64,000 nt of DNA from Lepidonotus clava (GCA_936440205.1 OW387139.1:39768378-39832377), one strand, 5' to 3'. Shown: positions 1 to 11,116, numbered from the stretch's first letter. Program-made: numbers and translations. Notes: generated by a model from the sequence alone, not told the origin.

Positions 1-137
1 AGAGATATTGATACATGCCCGTGTCTCTAAGCAGCATCTGCCAAGTAAAGCCTCCAGTACAAAACCAACTCCAAAAGGTAATGTTTGACCCATGCAATCA
101 CCTTATGGTCTAAAGGCATTGGGCCAACTGCATGCAG

Positions 138-209
138 TCCTCGATAGTATAGTGGTTAGTATCCCCGCCTGTCACGCGGGAGACCGGGCTTCAATTCCCC
201 GTCTGGGAG
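138..209 (+). tRNA. tRNA-Asp (GTC), unit 1, two stem mismatches
   Basis: This copy differs from all others at two bases. One change puts C opposite C at the top of the T stem (53-61). The other breaks acceptor pair 5-68. The anticodon GTC and the A box are normal. It may be a decaying copy or may hold base-call errors. Confidence 0.8.
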
Positions 210-340
210 GCTTAAGAGTTTTACTATTTGAATAGACAGCAGGGACAAATCAATTATACCCCTGTTCAGACTAATTAAGCTGTGACCCATTTTACATGAA
301 AAATAGTGCATGGGCTTTTTCCACTGAAAAAGGCCATCTT

Positions 341-411
341 TGCATCGGCCGGGAATCGAACCCGGGCCGCCCGCGTGGCAGGCGAGCATTCTACCACTGA
401 ACCACCGATGC
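341..411 (-). tRNA. tRNA-Gly (GCC), unit 1
   Basis: Consensus copy of 71 nt with a full cloverleaf. Confidence 0.96.
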
Positions 412-766
412 AGATATAAATTGTGCACCCAGCTGGTTGTCAGCCTACATCCATATTAGAAGTAGGACCGACTACTTTGGTCAAGGGGAGGGTGCAACAG
501 CCAAATGGGGGATGTTGCTTGCTGGGGGGCTACTTTCCATTGAACTGCTTTCTGTCACGGCCTATACTAACTGTCACCCATATCAAAAGGTCCCATATAA
601 CAATATGATGTAACCACACAAATCGGGGACAGTATATTCCCGTTGCCAATGAAAAAGCTATCTCTGATCACTTCTGTGGTATTTCTTTCATGCTTTATTT
701 GTCATTGCTACCTATTTTACCATTCTTTTTAAGGAAAACCTAATGCTTATTGTTGGCAAAAGTGGT

Positions 767-839
767 CGATCTTGCCAGGATTCGAACCTGGAATCTTCTG
801 ATCCGTAGTCAGACGCGTTATCCATTGCGCCACAAGACC
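767..839 (-). tRNA. tRNA-Arg (ACG), unit 1
   Basis: Consensus copy of 73 nt with a full cloverleaf. Confidence 0.96.
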
Positions 840-1073
840 GTGGGCAGACATGGCCAGAGAAAGCTTGGGGAGGGTCAGACTACATTACATGGCAGGCAGT
901 CACTCAAGGTGGTCTTTGGCCAAACAAACTACAGTGAGAGATATTGATACATGCCCGTGTCTCTAAGCAGCATCTGCCAAGTAAAGCCTCCAGTACAAAA
1001 CCAACTCCAAAAGGTAATGTTTGACCCATGCAATCACCTTATGGTCTAAAGGCATTGGGCCAACTGCATGCAG

Positions 1074-1145
1074 TCCTCGATAGTATAGTGGTTAGTATCC
1101 CCGCCTGTCACGCGGGAGACCGGGGTTCAATTCCCCGTCGGGGAG
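1074..1145 (+). tRNA. tRNA-Asp (GTC), unit 2, consensus
   Basis: Decodes GAC and GAU. The 72-nt gene has acceptor TCCTCGA paired with TCGGGGA (one T-G wobble), discriminator G, anticodon loop CTGTCAC on a CCCGC/GCGGG stem, and B box GGTTCAATTCC. It closely matches metazoan tRNA-Asp. Internal A and B boxes should recruit TFIIIC, and a TTTT terminator follows at 1155. It converges on the tRNA-Gly gene of the same unit. Confidence 0.98.
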
Positions 1146-1154
1146 GCTTAAGAG

Positions 1155-1158
1155 TTTT
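1155..1158 (+). terminator. Pol III terminator of tRNA-Asp
   Basis: TTTT lies 10 nt past the tRNA 3' end. The same run recurs in the full units, every 936 bp. Confidence 0.8.
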
Positions 1159-1262
1159 ACTATTTGAATAGACAGCAGGGACAAATCAATTATACCCCTG
1201 TTCAGACTAATTAAGCTGTGACCCATTTTACATGAAAAATAGTGCATGGGCTTTTTCCACTG

Positions 1263-1267
1263 AAAAA
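1263..1267 (-). terminator. Pol III terminator of tRNA-Gly
   Basis: AAAAA on the plus strand is a T5 run on the coding strand, 9 nt past the tRNA-Gly 3' end. It is kept in the full units. Confidence 0.8.
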
Positions 1268-1276
1268 GGCCATCTT

Positions 1277-1347
1277 TGCATCGGCCGGGAATCGAACCCG
1301 GGCCGCCCGCGTGGCAGGCGAGCATTCTACCACTGAACCACCGATGC
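1277..1347 (-). tRNA. tRNA-Gly (GCC), unit 2, consensus
   Basis: Decodes GGC and GGU. Acceptor GCATCGG pairs fully with CCGATGC, the discriminator is A, the anticodon loop is CTGCCAC, the T stem is CCGGG/CCCGG and the B box is GGTTCGATTCC. Just upstream on the coding strand is an AT-rich TATA-like patch (TTTATATC), a possible TBP contact. It ends at a T5 run. Confidence 0.98.
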
Positions 1348-1693
1348 AGATATAAATTGTGCACCCAGCTGGTTGTCAGCCTACATCCATATTAGAAGTA
1401 GGACCGACTACTTTGGTCAAGGGGAGGGTGCAACAGCCAAATGGGGGATGTTGCTTGCTGGGGGGCTACTTTCCATTGAACTGCTTTCTGTCACGGCCTA
1501 TACTAACTGTCACCCATATCAAAAGGTCCCATATAACAATATGATGTAACCACACAAATCGGGGACAGTATATTCCCGTTGCCAATGAAAAAGCTATCTC
1601 TGATCACTTCTGTGGTATTTCTTTCATGCTTTATTTGTCATTGCTACCTATTTTACCATTCTTTTTAAGGAAAACCTAATGCTTATTGTTGGC

Positions 1694-1697
1694 AAAA
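1694..1697 (-). terminator. Pol III terminator of tRNA-Arg
   Basis: AAAA on the plus strand is TTTT on the coding strand, 5 nt past the tRNA-Arg 3' end. Confidence 0.8.
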
Positions 1698-1702
1698 GTG
1701 GT

Positions 1703-1775
1703 CGATCTTGCCAGGATTCGAACCTGGAATCTTCTGATCCGTAGTCAGACGCGTTATCCATTGCGCCACAAGACC
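1703..1775 (-). tRNA. tRNA-Arg (ACG), unit 2, consensus
   Basis: Decodes CGN codons after A34 is edited to inosine. The 73-nt gene has acceptor GGTCTTG paired with CAAGATC (one G-T at 2-71), anticodon loop CTACGGA on a TCTGA/TCAGA stem, B box GGTTCGAATCC and discriminator G. The body between the acceptor arms is nearly the same as vertebrate tRNA-Arg-ACG as I remember it. Confidence 0.98.
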
Positions 1776-2009
1776 GTGGGCAGACATGGCCAGAGAAAGC
1801 TTGGGGAGGGTCAGACTACATTACATGGCAGGCAGTCACTCAAGGTGGTCTTTGGCCAAACAAACTACAGTGAGAGATATTGATACATGCCCGTGTCTCT
1901 AAGCAGCATCTGCCAAGTAAAGCCTCCAGTACAAAACCAACTCCAAAAGGTAATGTTTGACCCATGCAATCACCTTATGGTCTAAAGGCATTGGGCCAAC
2001 TGCATGCAG

Positions 2010-2081
2010 TCCTCGATAGTATAGTGGTTAGTATCCCCGCCTGTCACGCGGGAGACCGGGGTTCAATTCCCCGTCGGGGAG
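2010..2081 (+). tRNA. tRNA-Asp (GTC), unit 3
   Basis: No change from the unit 2 copy. Confidence 0.97.
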
Positions 2082-2212
2082 GCTTAAGAGTTTTACTATT
2101 TGAATAGACAGCAGGGACAAATCAATTATACCCCTGTTCAGACTAATTAAGCTGTGACCCATTTTACATGAAAAATAGTGCATGGGCTTTTTCCACTGAA
2201 AAAGGCCATCTT

Positions 2213-2283
2213 TGCATCGGCCGGGAATCGAACCCGGGCCGCCCGCGTGGCAGGCGAGCATTCTACCACTGAACCACCGATGC
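2213..2283 (-). tRNA. tRNA-Gly (GCC), unit 3
   Basis: The gene is unchanged. A single T-to-G change lies 12 bp upstream of it, at 2295. Confidence 0.97.
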
Positions 2284-2638
2284 AGATATAAATTGGGCAC
2301 CCAGCTGGTTGTCAGCCTACATCCATATTAGAAGTAGGACCGACTACTTTGGTCAAGGGGAGGGTGCAACAGCCAAATGGGGGATGTTGCTTGCTGGGGG
2401 GCTACTTTCCATTGAACTGCTTTCTGTCACGGCCTATACTAACTGTCACCCATATCAAAAGGTCCCATATAACAATATGATGTAACCACACAAATCGGGG
2501 ACAGTATATTCCCGTTGCCAATGAAAAAGCTATCTCTGATCACTTCTGTGGTATTTCTTTCATGCTTTATTTGTCATTGCTACCTATTTTACCATTCTTT
2601 TTAAGGAAAACCTAATGCTTATTGTTGGCAAAAGTGGT

Positions 2639-2711
2639 CGATCTTGCCAGGATTCGAACCTGGAATCTTCTGATCCGTAGTCAGACGCGTTATCCATTGC
2701 GCCACAAGACC
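2639..2711 (-). tRNA. tRNA-Arg (ACG), unit 3
   Basis: No change from the unit 2 copy. Confidence 0.97.
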
Positions 2712-2945
2712 GTGGGCAGACATGGCCAGAGAAAGCTTGGGGAGGGTCAGACTACATTACATGGCAGGCAGTCACTCAAGGTGGTCTTTGGCCAAACAAA
2801 CTACAGTGAGAGATATTGATACATGCCCGTGTCTCTAAGCAGCATCTGCCAAGTAAAGCCTCCAGTACAAAACCAACTCCAAAAGGTAATGTTTGACCCA
2901 TGCAATCACCTTATGGTCTAAAGGCATTGGGCCAACTGCATGCAG

Positions 2946-3017
2946 TCCTCGATAGTATAGTGGTTAGTATCCCCGCCTGTCACGCGGGAGACCGGGGTTC
3001 AATTCCCCGTCGGGGAG
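2946..3017 (+). tRNA. tRNA-Asp (GTC), unit 4
   Basis: Consensus copy. Confidence 0.97.
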
Positions 3018-3148
3018 GCTTAAGAGTTTTACTATTTGAATAGACAGCAGGGACAAATCAATTATACCCCTGTTCAGACTAATTAAGCTGTGACCCATTT
3101 TACATGAAAAATAGTGCATGGGCTTTTTCCACTGAAAAAGGCCATCTT

Positions 3149-3219
3149 TGCATCGGCCGGGAATCGAACCCGGGCCGCCCGCGTGGCAGGCGAGCATTCT
3201 ACCACTGAACCACCGATGC
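3149..3219 (-). tRNA. tRNA-Gly (GCC), unit 4
   Basis: Consensus copy. Confidence 0.97.
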
Positions 3220-3574
3220 AGATATAAATTGTGCACCCAGCTGGTTGTCAGCCTACATCCATATTAGAAGTAGGACCGACTACTTTGGTCAAGGGGAGGG
3301 TGCAACAGCCAAATGGGGGATGTTGCTTGCTGGGGGGCTACTTTCCATTGAACTGCTTTCTGTCACGGCCTATACTAACTGTCACCCATATCAAAAGGTC
3401 CCATATAACAATATGATGTAACCACACAAATCGGGGACAGTATATTCCCGTTGCCAATGAAAAAGCTATCTCTGATCACTTCTGTGGTATTTCTTTCATG
3501 CTTTATTTGTCATTGCTACCTATTTTACCATTCTTTTTAAGGAAAACCTAATGCTTATTGTTGGCAAAAGTGGT

Positions 3575-3647
3575 CGATCTTGCCAGGATTCGAACCTGGA
3601 ATCTTCTGATCCGTAGTCAGACGCGTTATCCATTGCGCCACAAGACC
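3575..3647 (-). tRNA. tRNA-Arg (ACG), unit 4
   Basis: Consensus copy. Confidence 0.97.
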
Positions 3648-3881
3648 GTGGGCAGACATGGCCAGAGAAAGCTTGGGGAGGGTCAGACTACATTACATGG
3701 CAGGCAGTCACTCAAGGTGGTCTTTGGCCAAACAAACTACAGTGAGAGATATTGATACATGCCCGTGTCTCTAAGCAGCATCTGCCAAGTAAAGCCTCCA
3801 GTACAAAACCAACTCCAAAAGGTAATGTTTGACCCATGCAATCACCTTATGGTCTAAAGGCATTGGGCCAACTGCATGCAG

Positions 3882-3953
3882 TCCTCGATAGTATAGTGGT
3901 TAGTATCCCCGCCTGTCACGCGGGAGACCGGGGTTCAATTCCCCGTCGGGGAG
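3882..3953 (+). tRNA. tRNA-Asp (GTC), unit 5
   Basis: Consensus copy. Confidence 0.97.
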
Positions 3954-4084
3954 GCTTAAGAGTTTTACTATTTGAATAGACAGCAGGGACAAATCAATTA
4001 TACCCCTGTTCAGACTAATTAAGCTGTGACCCATTTTACATGAAAAATAGTGCATGGGCTTTTTCCACTGAAAAAGGCCATCTT

Positions 4085-4155
4085 TGCATCGGCCGGGAAT
4101 CGAACCCGGGCCGCCCGCGTGGCAGGCGAGCATTCTACCACTGAACCACCGATGC
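4085..4155 (-). tRNA. tRNA-Gly (GCC), unit 5
   Basis: Consensus copy. Confidence 0.97.
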
Positions 4156-4510
4156 AGATATAAATTGTGCACCCAGCTGGTTGTCAGCCTACATCCATAT
4201 TAGAAGTAGGACCGACTACTTTGGTCAAGGGGAGGGTGCAACAGCCAAATGGGGGATGTTGCTTGCTGGGGGGCTACTTTCCATTGAACTGCTTTCTGTC
4301 ACGGCCTATACTAACTGTCACCCATATCAAAAGGTCCCATATAACAATATGATGTAACCACACAAATCGGGGACAGTATATTCCCGTTGCCAATGAAAAA
4401 GCTATCTCTGATCACTTCTGTGGTATTTCTTTCATGCTTTATTTGTCATTGCTACCTATTTTACCATTCTTTTTAAGGAAAACCTAATGCTTATTGTTGG
4501 CAAAAGTGGT

Positions 4511-4583
4511 CGATCTTGCCAGGATTCGAACCTGGAATCTTCTGATCCGTAGTCAGACGCGTTATCCATTGCGCCACAAGACC
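4511..4583 (-). tRNA. tRNA-Arg (ACG), unit 5
   Basis: Consensus copy. Confidence 0.97.
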
Positions 4584-4817
4584 GTGGGCAGACATGGCCA
4601 GAGAAAGCTTGGGGAGGGTCAGACTACATTACATGGCAGGCAGTCACTCAAGGTGGTCTTTGGCCAAACAAACTACAGTGAGAGATATTGATACATGCCC
4701 GTGTCTCTAAGCAGCATCTGCCAAGTAAAGCCTCCAGTACAAAACCAACTCCAAAAGGTAATGTTTGACCCATGCAATCACCTTATGGTCTAAAGGCATT
4801 GGGCCAACTGCATGCAG

Positions 4818-4889
4818 TCCTCGATAGTATAGTGGTTAGTATCCCCGCCTGTCACGCGGGAGACCGGGGTTCAATTCCCCGTCGGGGAG
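4818..4889 (+). tRNA. tRNA-Asp (GTC), unit 6
   Basis: Consensus copy. Confidence 0.97.
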
Positions 4890-5020
4890 GCTTAAGAGTT
4901 TTACTATTTGAATAGACAGCAGGGACAAATCAATTATACCCCTGTTCAGACTAATTAAGCTGTGACCCATTTTACATGAAAAATAGTGCATGGGCTTTTT
5001 CCACTGAAAAAGGCCATCTT

Positions 5021-5091
5021 TGCATCGGCCGGGAATCGAACCCGGGCCGCCCGCGTGGCAGGCGAGCATTCTACCACTGAACCACCGATGC
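5021..5091 (-). tRNA. tRNA-Gly (GCC), unit 6
   Basis: Consensus copy. Confidence 0.97.
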
Positions 5092-5446
5092 AGATATAAA
5101 TTGTGCACCCAGCTGGTTGTCAGCCTACATCCATATTAGAAGTAGGACCGACTACTTTGGTCAAGGGGAGGGTGCAACAGCCAAATGGGGGATGTTGCTT
5201 GCTGGGGGGCTACTTTCCATTGAACTGCTTTCTGTCACGGCCTATACTAACTGTCACCCATATCAAAAGGTCCCATATAACAATATGATGTAACCACACA
5301 AATCGGGGACAGTATATTCCCGTTGCCAATGAAAAAGCTATCTCTGATCACTTCTGTGGTATTTCTTTCATGCTTTATTTGTCATTGCTACCTATTTTAC
5401 CATTCTTTTTAAGGAAAACCTAATGCTTATTGTTGGCAAAAGTGGT

Positions 5447-5519
5447 CGATCTTGCCAGGATTCGAACCTGGAATCTTCTGATCCGTAGTCAGACGCGTTA
5501 TCCATTGCGCCACAAGACC
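5447..5519 (-). tRNA. tRNA-Arg (ACG), unit 6
   Basis: Consensus copy. Confidence 0.97.
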
Positions 5520-5753
5520 GTGGGCAGACATGGCCAGAGAAAGCTTGGGGAGGGTCAGACTACATTACATGGCAGGCAGTCACTCAAGGTGGTCTTTGGC
5601 CAAACAAACTACAGTGAGAGATATTGATACATGCCCGTGTCTCTAAGCAGCATCTGCCAAGTAAAGCCTCCAGTACAAAACCAACTCCAAAAGGTAATGT
5701 TTGACCCATGCAATCACCTTATGGTCTAAAGGCATTGGGCCAACTGCATGCAG

Positions 5754-5825
5754 TCCTCGATAGTATAGTGGTTAGTATCCCCGCCTGTCACGCGGGAGAC
5801 CGGGGTTCAATTCCCCGTCGGGGAG
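5754..5825 (+). tRNA. tRNA-Asp (GTC), unit 7
   Basis: Consensus copy. Confidence 0.97.
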
Positions 5826-5956
5826 GCTTAAGAGTTTTACTATTTGAATAGACAGCAGGGACAAATCAATTATACCCCTGTTCAGACTAATTAAGCTGTG
5901 ACCCATTTTACATGAAAAATAGTGCATGGGCTTTTTCCACTGAAAAAGGCCATCTT

Positions 5957-6027
5957 TGCATCGGCCGGGAATCGAACCCGGGCCGCCCGCGTGGCAGGCG
6001 AGCATTCTACCACTGAACCACCGATGC
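5957..6027 (-). tRNA. tRNA-Gly (GCC), unit 7
   Basis: Consensus copy. Confidence 0.97.
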
Positions 6028-6382
6028 AGATATAAATTGTGCACCCAGCTGGTTGTCAGCCTACATCCATATTAGAAGTAGGACCGACTACTTTGGTCAA
6101 GGGGAGGGTGCAACAGCCAAATGGGGGATGTTGCTTGCTGGGGGGCTACTTTCCATTGAACTGCTTTCTGTCACGGCCTATACTAACTGTCACCCATATC
6201 AAAAGGTCCCATATAACAATATGATGTAACCACACAAATCGGGGACAGTATATTCCCGTTGCCAATGAAAAAGCTATCTCTGATCACTTCTGTGGTATTT
6301 CTTTCATGCTTTATTTGTCATTGCTACCTATTTTACCATTCTTTTTAAGGAAAACCTAATGCTTATTGTTGGCAAAAGTGGT

Positions 6383-6455
6383 CGATCTTGCCAGGATTCG
6401 AACCTGGAATCTTCTGATCCGTAGTCAGACGCGTTATCCATTGCGCCACAAGACC
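6383..6455 (-). tRNA. tRNA-Arg (ACG), unit 7
   Basis: Consensus copy. Confidence 0.97.
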
Positions 6456-6689
6456 GTGGGCAGACATGGCCAGAGAAAGCTTGGGGAGGGTCAGACTACA
6501 TTACATGGCAGGCAGTCACTCAAGGTGGTCTTTGGCCAAACAAACTACAGTGAGAGATATTGATACATGCCCGTGTCTCTAAGCAGCATCTGCCAAGTAA
6601 AGCCTCCAGTACAAAACCAACTCCAAAAGGTAATGTTTGACCCATGCAATCACCTTATGGTCTAAAGGCATTGGGCCAACTGCATGCAG

Positions 6690-6761
6690 TCCTCGATAGT
6701 ATAGTGGTTAGTATCCCCGCCTGTCACGCGGGAGACCGGGGTTCAATTCCCCGTCGGGGAG
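6690..6761 (+). tRNA. tRNA-Asp (GTC), unit 8
   Basis: Consensus copy. Confidence 0.97.
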
Positions 6762-6892
6762 GCTTAAGAGTTTTACTATTTGAATAGACAGCAGGGACAA
6801 ATCAATTATACCCCTGTTCAGACTAATTAAGCTGTGACCCATTTTACATGAAAAATAGTGCATGGGCTTTTTCCACTGAAAAAGGCCATCTT

Positions 6893-6963
6893 TGCATCGG
6901 CCGGGAATCGAACCCGGGCCGCCCGCGTGGCAGGCGAGCATTCTACCACTGAACCACCGATGC
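6893..6963 (-). tRNA. tRNA-Gly (GCC), unit 8
   Basis: Consensus copy. Confidence 0.97.
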
Positions 6964-7318
6964 AGATATAAATTGTGCACCCAGCTGGTTGTCAGCCTAC
7001 ATCCATATTAGAAGTAGGACCGACTACTTTGGTCAAGGGGAGGGTGCAACAGCCAAATGGGGGATGTTGCTTGCTGGGGGGCTACTTTCCATTGAACTGC
7101 TTTCTGTCACGGCCTATACTAACTGTCACCCATATCAAAAGGTCCCATATAACAATATGATGTAACCACACAAATCGGGGACAGTATATTCCCGTTGCCA
7201 ATGAAAAAGCTATCTCTGATCACTTCTGTGGTATTTCTTTCATGCTTTATTTGTCATTGCTACCTATTTTACCATTCTTTTTAAGGAAAACCTAATGCTT
7301 ATTGTTGGCAAAAGTGGT

Positions 7319-7391
7319 CGATCTTGCCAGGATTCGAACCTGGAATCTTCTGATCCGTAGTCAGACGCGTTATCCATTGCGCCACAAGACC
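7319..7391 (-). tRNA. tRNA-Arg (ACG), unit 8
   Basis: Consensus copy. Confidence 0.97.
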
Positions 7392-7625
7392 GTGGGCAGA
7401 CATGGCCAGAGAAAGCTTGGGGAGGGTCAGACTACATTACATGGCAGGCAGTCACTCAAGGTGGTCTTTGGCCAAACAAACTACAGTGAGAGATATTGAT
7501 ACATGCCCGTGTCTCTAAGCAGCATCTGCCAAGTAAAGCCTCCAGTACAAAACCAACTCCAAAAGGTAATGTTTGACCCATGCAATCACCTTATGGTCTA
7601 AAGGCATTGGGCCAACTGCATGCAG

Positions 7626-7697
7626 TCCTCGATAGTATAGTGGTTAGTATCCCCGCCTGTCACGCGGGAGACCGGGGTTCAATTCCCCGTCGGGGAG
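7626..7697 (+). tRNA. tRNA-Asp (GTC), unit 9
   Basis: Consensus copy. Confidence 0.97.
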
Positions 7698-7828
7698 GCT
7701 TAAGAGTTTTACTATTTGAATAGACAGCAGGGACAAATCAATTATACCCCTGTTCAGACTAATTAAGCTGTGACCCATTTTACATGAAAAATAGTGCATG
7801 GGCTTTTTCCACTGAAAAAGGCCATCTT

Positions 7829-7899
7829 TGCATCGGCCGGGAATCGAACCCGGGCCGCCCGCGTGGCAGGCGAGCATTCTACCACTGAACCACCGATGC
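7829..7899 (-). tRNA. tRNA-Gly (GCC), unit 9
   Basis: Consensus copy. Confidence 0.97.
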
Positions 7900-8254
7900 A
7901 GATATAAATTGTGCACCCAGCTGGTTGTCAGCCTACATCCATATTAGAAGTAGGACCGACTACTTTGGTCAAGGGGAGGGTGCAACAGCCAAATGGGGGA
8001 TGTTGCTTGCTGGGGGGCTACTTTCCATTGAACTGCTTTCTGTCACGGCCTATACTAACTGTCACCCATATCAAAAGGTCCCATATAACAATATGATGTA
8101 ACCACACAAATCGGGGACAGTATATTCCCGTTGCCAATGAAAAAGCTATCTCTGATCACTTCTGTGGTATTTCTTTCATGCTTTATTTGTCATTGCTACC
8201 TATTTTACCATTCTTTTTAAGGAAAACCTAATGCTTATTGTTGGCAAAAGTGGT

Positions 8255-8327
8255 CGATCTTGCCAGGATTCGAACCTGGAATCTTCTGATCCGTAGTCAG
8301 ACGCGTTATCCATTGCGCCACAAGACC
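8255..8327 (-). tRNA. tRNA-Arg (ACG), unit 9
   Basis: Consensus copy. Confidence 0.97.
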
Positions 8328-8561
8328 GTGGGCAGACATGGCCAGAGAAAGCTTGGGGAGGGTCAGACTACATTACATGGCAGGCAGTCACTCAAGGTGG
8401 TCTTTGGCCAAACAAACTACAGTGAGAGATATTGATACATGCCCGTGTCTCTAAGCAGCATCTGCCAAGTAAAGCCTCCAGTACAAAACCAACTCCAAAA
8501 GGTAATGTTTGACCCATGCAATCACCTTATGGTCTAAAGGCATTGGGCCAACTGCATGCAG

Positions 8562-8633
8562 TCCTCGATAGTATAGTGGTTAGTATCCCCGGCTGTCACG
8601 CGGGAGACCGGGGTTCAATTCCCCGTCGGGGAG
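8562..8633 (+). tRNA. tRNA-Asp (GTC), unit 10, anticodon-stem mismatch
   Basis: A C-to-G change at base 31 faces G39 and opens the closing pair of the anticodon stem. The spacer just downstream also carries clustered changes at about 8648. It is probably weakened. Confidence 0.8.
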
Positions 8634-8764
8634 GCTTAAGAGTTTTATTCTTTGAATAGACAGCAGGGACAAATCAATTATACCCCTGTTCAGACTAATT
8701 AAGCTGTGACCCATTTTACATGAAAAATAGTGCATGGGCTTTTTCCACTGAAAAAGGCCATCTT

Positions 8765-8835
8765 TGCATCGGCCGGGAATCGAACCCGGGCCGCCCGCGT
8801 GGCAGGCGAGCATTCTACCACTGAACCACCGATGC
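8765..8835 (-). tRNA. tRNA-Gly (GCC), unit 10
   Basis: Consensus copy. Confidence 0.97.
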
Positions 8836-9190
8836 AGATATAAATTGTGCACCCAGCTGGTTGTCAGCCTACATCCATATTAGAAGTAGGACCGACTACT
8901 TTGGTCAAGGGGAGGGTGCAACAGCCAAATGGGGGATGTTGCTTGCTGGGGGGCTACTTTCCATTGAACTGCTTTCTGTCACGGCCTATACTAACTGTCA
9001 CCCATATCAAAAGGTCCCATATAACAATATGATGTAACCACACAAATCGGGGACAGTATATTCCCGTTGCCAATGAAAAAGCTATCTCTGATCACTTCTG
9101 TGGTATTTCTTTCATGCTTTATTTGTCATTGCTACCTATTTTACCATTCTTTTTAAGGAAAACCTAATGCTTATTGTTGGCAAAAGTGGT

Positions 9191-9263
9191 CGATCTTGCC
9201 AGGATTCGAACCTGGAATCTTCTGATCCGTAGTCAGACGCGTTATCCATTGCGCCACAAGACC
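9191..9263 (-). tRNA. tRNA-Arg (ACG), unit 10
   Basis: Consensus copy. Confidence 0.97.
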
Positions 9264-9497
9264 GTGGGCAGACATGGCCAGAGAAAGCTTGGGGAGGGTC
9301 AGACTACATTACATGGCAGGCAGTCACTCAAGGTGGTCTTTGGCCAAACAAACTACAGTGAGAGATATTGATACATGCCCGTGTCTCTAAGCAGCATCTG
9401 CCAAGTAAAGCCTCCAGTACAAAACCAACTCCAAAAGGTAATGTTTGACCCATGCAATCACCTTATGGTCTAAAGGCATTGGGCCAACTGCATGCAG

Positions 9498-9569
9498 TCC
9501 TCGATAGTATAGTGGTTAGTATCCCCGCCTGTCACGCGGGAGACCGGGGTTCAATTCCCCGTCGGGGAG
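9498..9569 (+). tRNA. tRNA-Asp (GTC), unit 11
   Basis: Consensus copy. Confidence 0.97.
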
Positions 9570-9700
9570 GCTTAAGAGTTTTACTATTTGAATAGACAGC
9601 AGGGACAAATCAATTATACCCCTGTTCAGACTAATTAAGCTGTGACCCATTTTACATGAAAAATAGTGCATGGGCTTTTTCCACTGAAAAAGGCCATCTT

Positions 9701-9771
9701 TGCATCGGCCGGGAATCGAACCCGGGCCGCCCGCGTGGCAGGCGAGCATTCTACCACTGAACCACAGATGC
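9701..9771 (-). tRNA. tRNA-Gly (GCC), unit 11, acceptor mismatch
   Basis: Base 6 is T instead of G and faces C67, so one acceptor pair is lost. Confidence 0.85.
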
Positions 9772-10126
9772 AGATATAAATTGTGCACCCAGCTGGTTGT
9801 CAGCCTACATCCATATTAGAAGTAGGACCGACTACTTTGGTCAAGGGGAGGGTGCAACAGCCAAATGGGGGATGTTGCTTGCTGGGGGGCTACTTTCCAT
9901 TGAACTGCTTTCTGTCACGGCCTATACTAACTGTCACCCATATCAAAAGGTCCCATATAACAATATGATGTAACCACACAAATCGGGGACAGTATATTCC
10001 CTTTGCCAATGAAAAAGCTATCTCTGATCACTTCTGTGGTATTTCTTTCATGCTTTATTTGTCATTGCTACCTATTTTACCATTCTTTTTAAGGAAAACC
10101 TAATGCTTATTGTTGGCAAAAGTGGT

Positions 10127-10186
10127 CGATCTTACCAGGATTCGAGCCTGGAATCTTCTGATCCGTAGTCAGACGCGTTATCCATT
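10127..10186 (-). pseudogene. tRNA-Arg, truncated copy of unit 11
   Basis: Only the 3' 60 nt remain. The acceptor 5' strand and part of the D arm are replaced at 10186/10187 by sequence that normally follows tRNA-Gly. Two further changes, one at T54 in the B box, fit a dead copy. Confidence 0.9.
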
Positions 10187-10705
10187 AAATTGTGCACCCA
10201 GCTGGTTGTCAGCCTACATCCATATTAGAAGTAGGACCGACTACTTTTGTCAAGGGGAGGGTGCAACAGCCAAATGGGGGATGTTGCTTGCTGGGGGGCT
10301 ACTTTCCATTGAACTGCTTTCTGTCACGGCCTGTACTAACTGTCACCCATATCAAAAGGTCCCATATAACAATATGATGTAACCACACAAATCGGGGACA
10401 GTATATTCCCGTTGCCAATGAAAAAGCTATCTCTGATCACTTCTGTGGTATTTCTTTCATGCTTTATTTGTCATTGCTACCTATTTTACCATTCTTTTTA
10501 AGGAAAACCTAATGCTTATTGTTGGCAAAAGTGGTCGATCTTGCCAGGATTCGAACCTGGAATCTTCTGATCCGTAGTCAGACGCGTTATCCATTGCGCC
10601 ACAAGACCGTGGGCAGACATGGCCAGAGAAAGCTTGGGGAGGGTCAGACTACATTACATGGCAGGCAGTCACTCAAGGTGGTCTTTGGCCAAACAAACTA
10701 CAGTG
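10187..10705. repeat. Partial unit left by a 409-bp internal duplication
   Basis: The stretch from the spacer after tRNA-Gly to the unit end is present a second time, shifted by 409 bp. Two bases differ from the consensus (about 10247 and 10333). It is the product of one unequal exchange or slippage within the array. Confidence 0.9.
10536..10608 (-). tRNA. tRNA-Arg (ACG), partial repeat
   Basis: An intact consensus copy that stands without its own Asp and Gly genes. Confidence 0.96.
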
Positions 10706-10842
10706 AGAGATATTGATACATGCCCGTGTCTCTAAGCAGCATCTGCCAAGTAAAGCCTCCAGTACAAAACCAACTCCAAAAGGTAATGTTTGACCCATGC
10801 AATCACCTTATGGTCTAAAGGCATTGGGCCAACTGCATGCAG

Positions 10843-10914
10843 TCCTCGATAGTATAGTGGTTAGTATCCCCGCCTGTCACGCGGGAGACCGGGGTTCAAT
10901 TCCCCGTCGGGGAG
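10843..10914 (+). tRNA. tRNA-Asp (GTC), unit 12
   Basis: Consensus copy. Confidence 0.97.
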
Positions 10915-11045
10915 GCTTAAGAGTTTTACTATTTGAATAGACAGCAGGGACAAATCAATTATACCCCTGTTCAGACTAATTAAGCTGTGACCCATTTTAC
11001 ATGAAAAATAGTGCATGGGCTTTTTCCACTGAAAAAGGCCATCTT

Positions 11046-11116
11046 TGCATCGGCCGGGAATCGAACCCGGGCCGCCCGCGTGGCAGGCGAGCATTCTACC
11101 ACTGAACCACTGATGC
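11046..11116 (-). tRNA. tRNA-Gly (GCC), unit 12, acceptor mismatch
   Basis: Base 6 is A instead of G and faces C67. It is the same position as the change in unit 11 but a different base, so the two arose separately. Confidence 0.85.

Noticed and set aside
156-428. Repeated 90-codon minus-strand frame in every tRNA unit
   Set aside because: It runs through tRNA-Gly and into the complement of tRNA-Asp. It recurs only because the unit recurs and resembles no protein.
423-947. Repeated 61- and 65-codon plus-strand frames in each unit
   Set aside because: The 65-codon frame is the antisense of tRNA-Arg and the 61-codon frame is spacer. No sign of coding.
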